A DNA stretch of 6,182 nucleotides from positions 1 to 6,182 of the forward strand of contig JAXDLK010000091.1 of the NCBI GenBank assembly GCA_034666665.1, written 5' to 3'. Positions 5,926 through 6,182 of this stretch are shown here, piece by piece. Made by a program: the position numbers and the translations under genes. Each line of letters begins with the position of its first letter. Position 1 is the stretch's first letter. The stretch comes from JAXDLK01 sp034666665 (lineage in GTDB: Bacteria; Desulfobacterota; Binatia; JACPRU01). The notes beneath the pieces were generated by a model that made no database searches, was not told where the DNA came from, and saw nothing but the letters and a program-made list of their open reading frames with translations.

Positions 5926-6072
5926 TCGGTTGCGGGTGCCAAGGACGTATCGTGCCCAGCGGAGCGGCGCCACGATCGCGCGCGAGCGAGGTCCTCGGGG
6001 GAGAGGGGAGCGCTCCGCAGGGGTGGCCAACGCGAGAAGACTCGGCCACCGGCGAAGGCCGCCATCGCCGCG
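5924..6072. other. 149-bp non-coding core between the inverted-repeat arms
   Basis: No plausible gene lies here. Two internal structures are visible: the 10-bp palindrome GGAGCGCTCC (6007-6016), and a 7-bp stem GGTGGCC (6022-6028) with GGCCACC (6044-6050) around a 15-nt loop. Together with the outer arms, the 207-bp unit (5895-6101) could fold into one branched structure. Confidence 0.5.
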
Positions 6073-6101
6073 AAATGTGCTCGATGTGTGAAACGTCCCC
6101 G
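6073..6101 (-). repeat. Inverted repeat, right arm (29 bp)
   Basis: On the + strand this reads AAATGTGCTCGATGTGTG and continues into AAACGTCCCCG. It is the reverse complement of 5895-5923 at 28 of 29 positions. It ends 42 bp before the start codon of the probable RAYT transposase, so it belongs to the leader of that gene. Confidence 0.9.
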
Positions 6102-6113
6102 GGCCTGGCATGG

Positions 6114-6127
6114 GTCCGGCGCCGGAC
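6114..6127. repeat. 14-bp perfect palindrome before the transposase
   Basis: GTCCGGCGCCGGAC equals its own reverse complement and lies 16 bp before the ATG at 6144. REP sequences recognised by RAYT proteins contain short GC-rich hairpins of this kind, so it may be part of a REP or an RNA hairpin in the transposase leader. Chance is possible at this GC content. Confidence 0.5.
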
Positions 6128-6143
6128 TTATCTATCGAAGCCC

Positions 6144-6182
6144 ATGGCTCGTAAGCTCCGACTCGTTCATTCCGAACCCGGC
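6144..6182 (+). CDS. REP-associated tyrosine transposase (RAYT), 5' fragment cut by window end
   Basis: Only 13 codons are present: MARKLRLVHSEPG. This opening closely resembles the MARK-x-R-(6-8 residues)-PG start of IS200-like/Y1 REP-associated transposases, which usually continue into AIYHV-x-RG. These enzymes are single-strand DNA transposases with one catalytic tyrosine that act on REP hairpins; neither the HUH motif nor the tyrosine is inside the window. The upstream inverted repeat and palindrome fit the usual RAYT neighbourhood. No good Shine-Dalgarno is visible (TCGAAG lies about four bases upstream). The call rests on a short match and on context. Confidence 0.65.
   Translation, partial: MARKLRLVHSEPG

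Noticed and set aside
5895..6101. The inverted repeat as a simple intrinsic terminator of the quinone reductase
   Set aside because: The arms are separated by 149 bp and no T-run follows, so a rapid terminator hairpin is unlikely. The adjacent RAYT start suggests a mobile-repeat explanation.
1..6182. CRISPR array, tRNA or rRNA genes
   Set aside because: No regularly spaced direct repeats, cloverleaf-like sequence or rRNA motifs were seen by eye.

Overview
The window comes from a bacterium with a GC-rich chromosome; by eye the codons are strongly G/C-ending throughout. The FixJ/NarL-type two-component pair, the lipobox lipoprotein and the apparent in-frame selenocysteine codon fit a Gram-negative lineage that uses selenium. 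A deltaproteobacterial or related soil/sediment group is my guess, but nothing here fixes the taxon.

Layout. Bases 1-197 hold no convincing gene. Bases 198-2614 carry a two-gene signalling operon on the + strand: a soluble GAF-HisKA-HATPase-REC hybrid histidine kinase and a FixJ/NarL-family response regulator, overlapping by ATGA. A 123-bp gap with GC-rich inverted repeats and a plausible promoter leads to a second + strand operon: an aldo/keto reductase (2738-3727), then a peroxiredoxin whose GTG start overlaps the reductase stop (GTGA). A strong hairpin at 4287-4311 ends this unit. A small lipoprotein gene runs on the - strand (4331-4720). Across a divergent intergenic region lies a + strand zeta-crystallin-like NADPH:quinone reductase (4939-5925). 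Its last codons sit inside the left arm of a near-perfect 29-bp inverted repeat. The right arm (6073-6101) lies just before the first 13 codons of a probable REP-associated tyrosine transposase (RAYT) that runs off the window end.

The main discovery is the peroxiredoxin at 3724-4278. Simple ORF calling splits it at a TGA (3937-3939), but the reading frame and the family homology continue straight through. The TGA falls exactly where a PrxQ/Bcp protein has its peroxidatic cysteine (T-x-x-C becomes T-A-G-TGA). A hairpin with a GGC apical loop starts five bases after it, as expected of a bacterial SECIS element. I read this as an exported selenocysteine peroxiredoxin with no cysteine at all, translationally coupled to an NADPH-type aldo/keto reductase. 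Together with the quinone reductase, several genes here concern redox or detoxification chemistry, though a shared pathway is only inferred. The second notable item is the inverted-repeat/RAYT unit, which appears to have rewritten the C-terminus of the quinone reductase.
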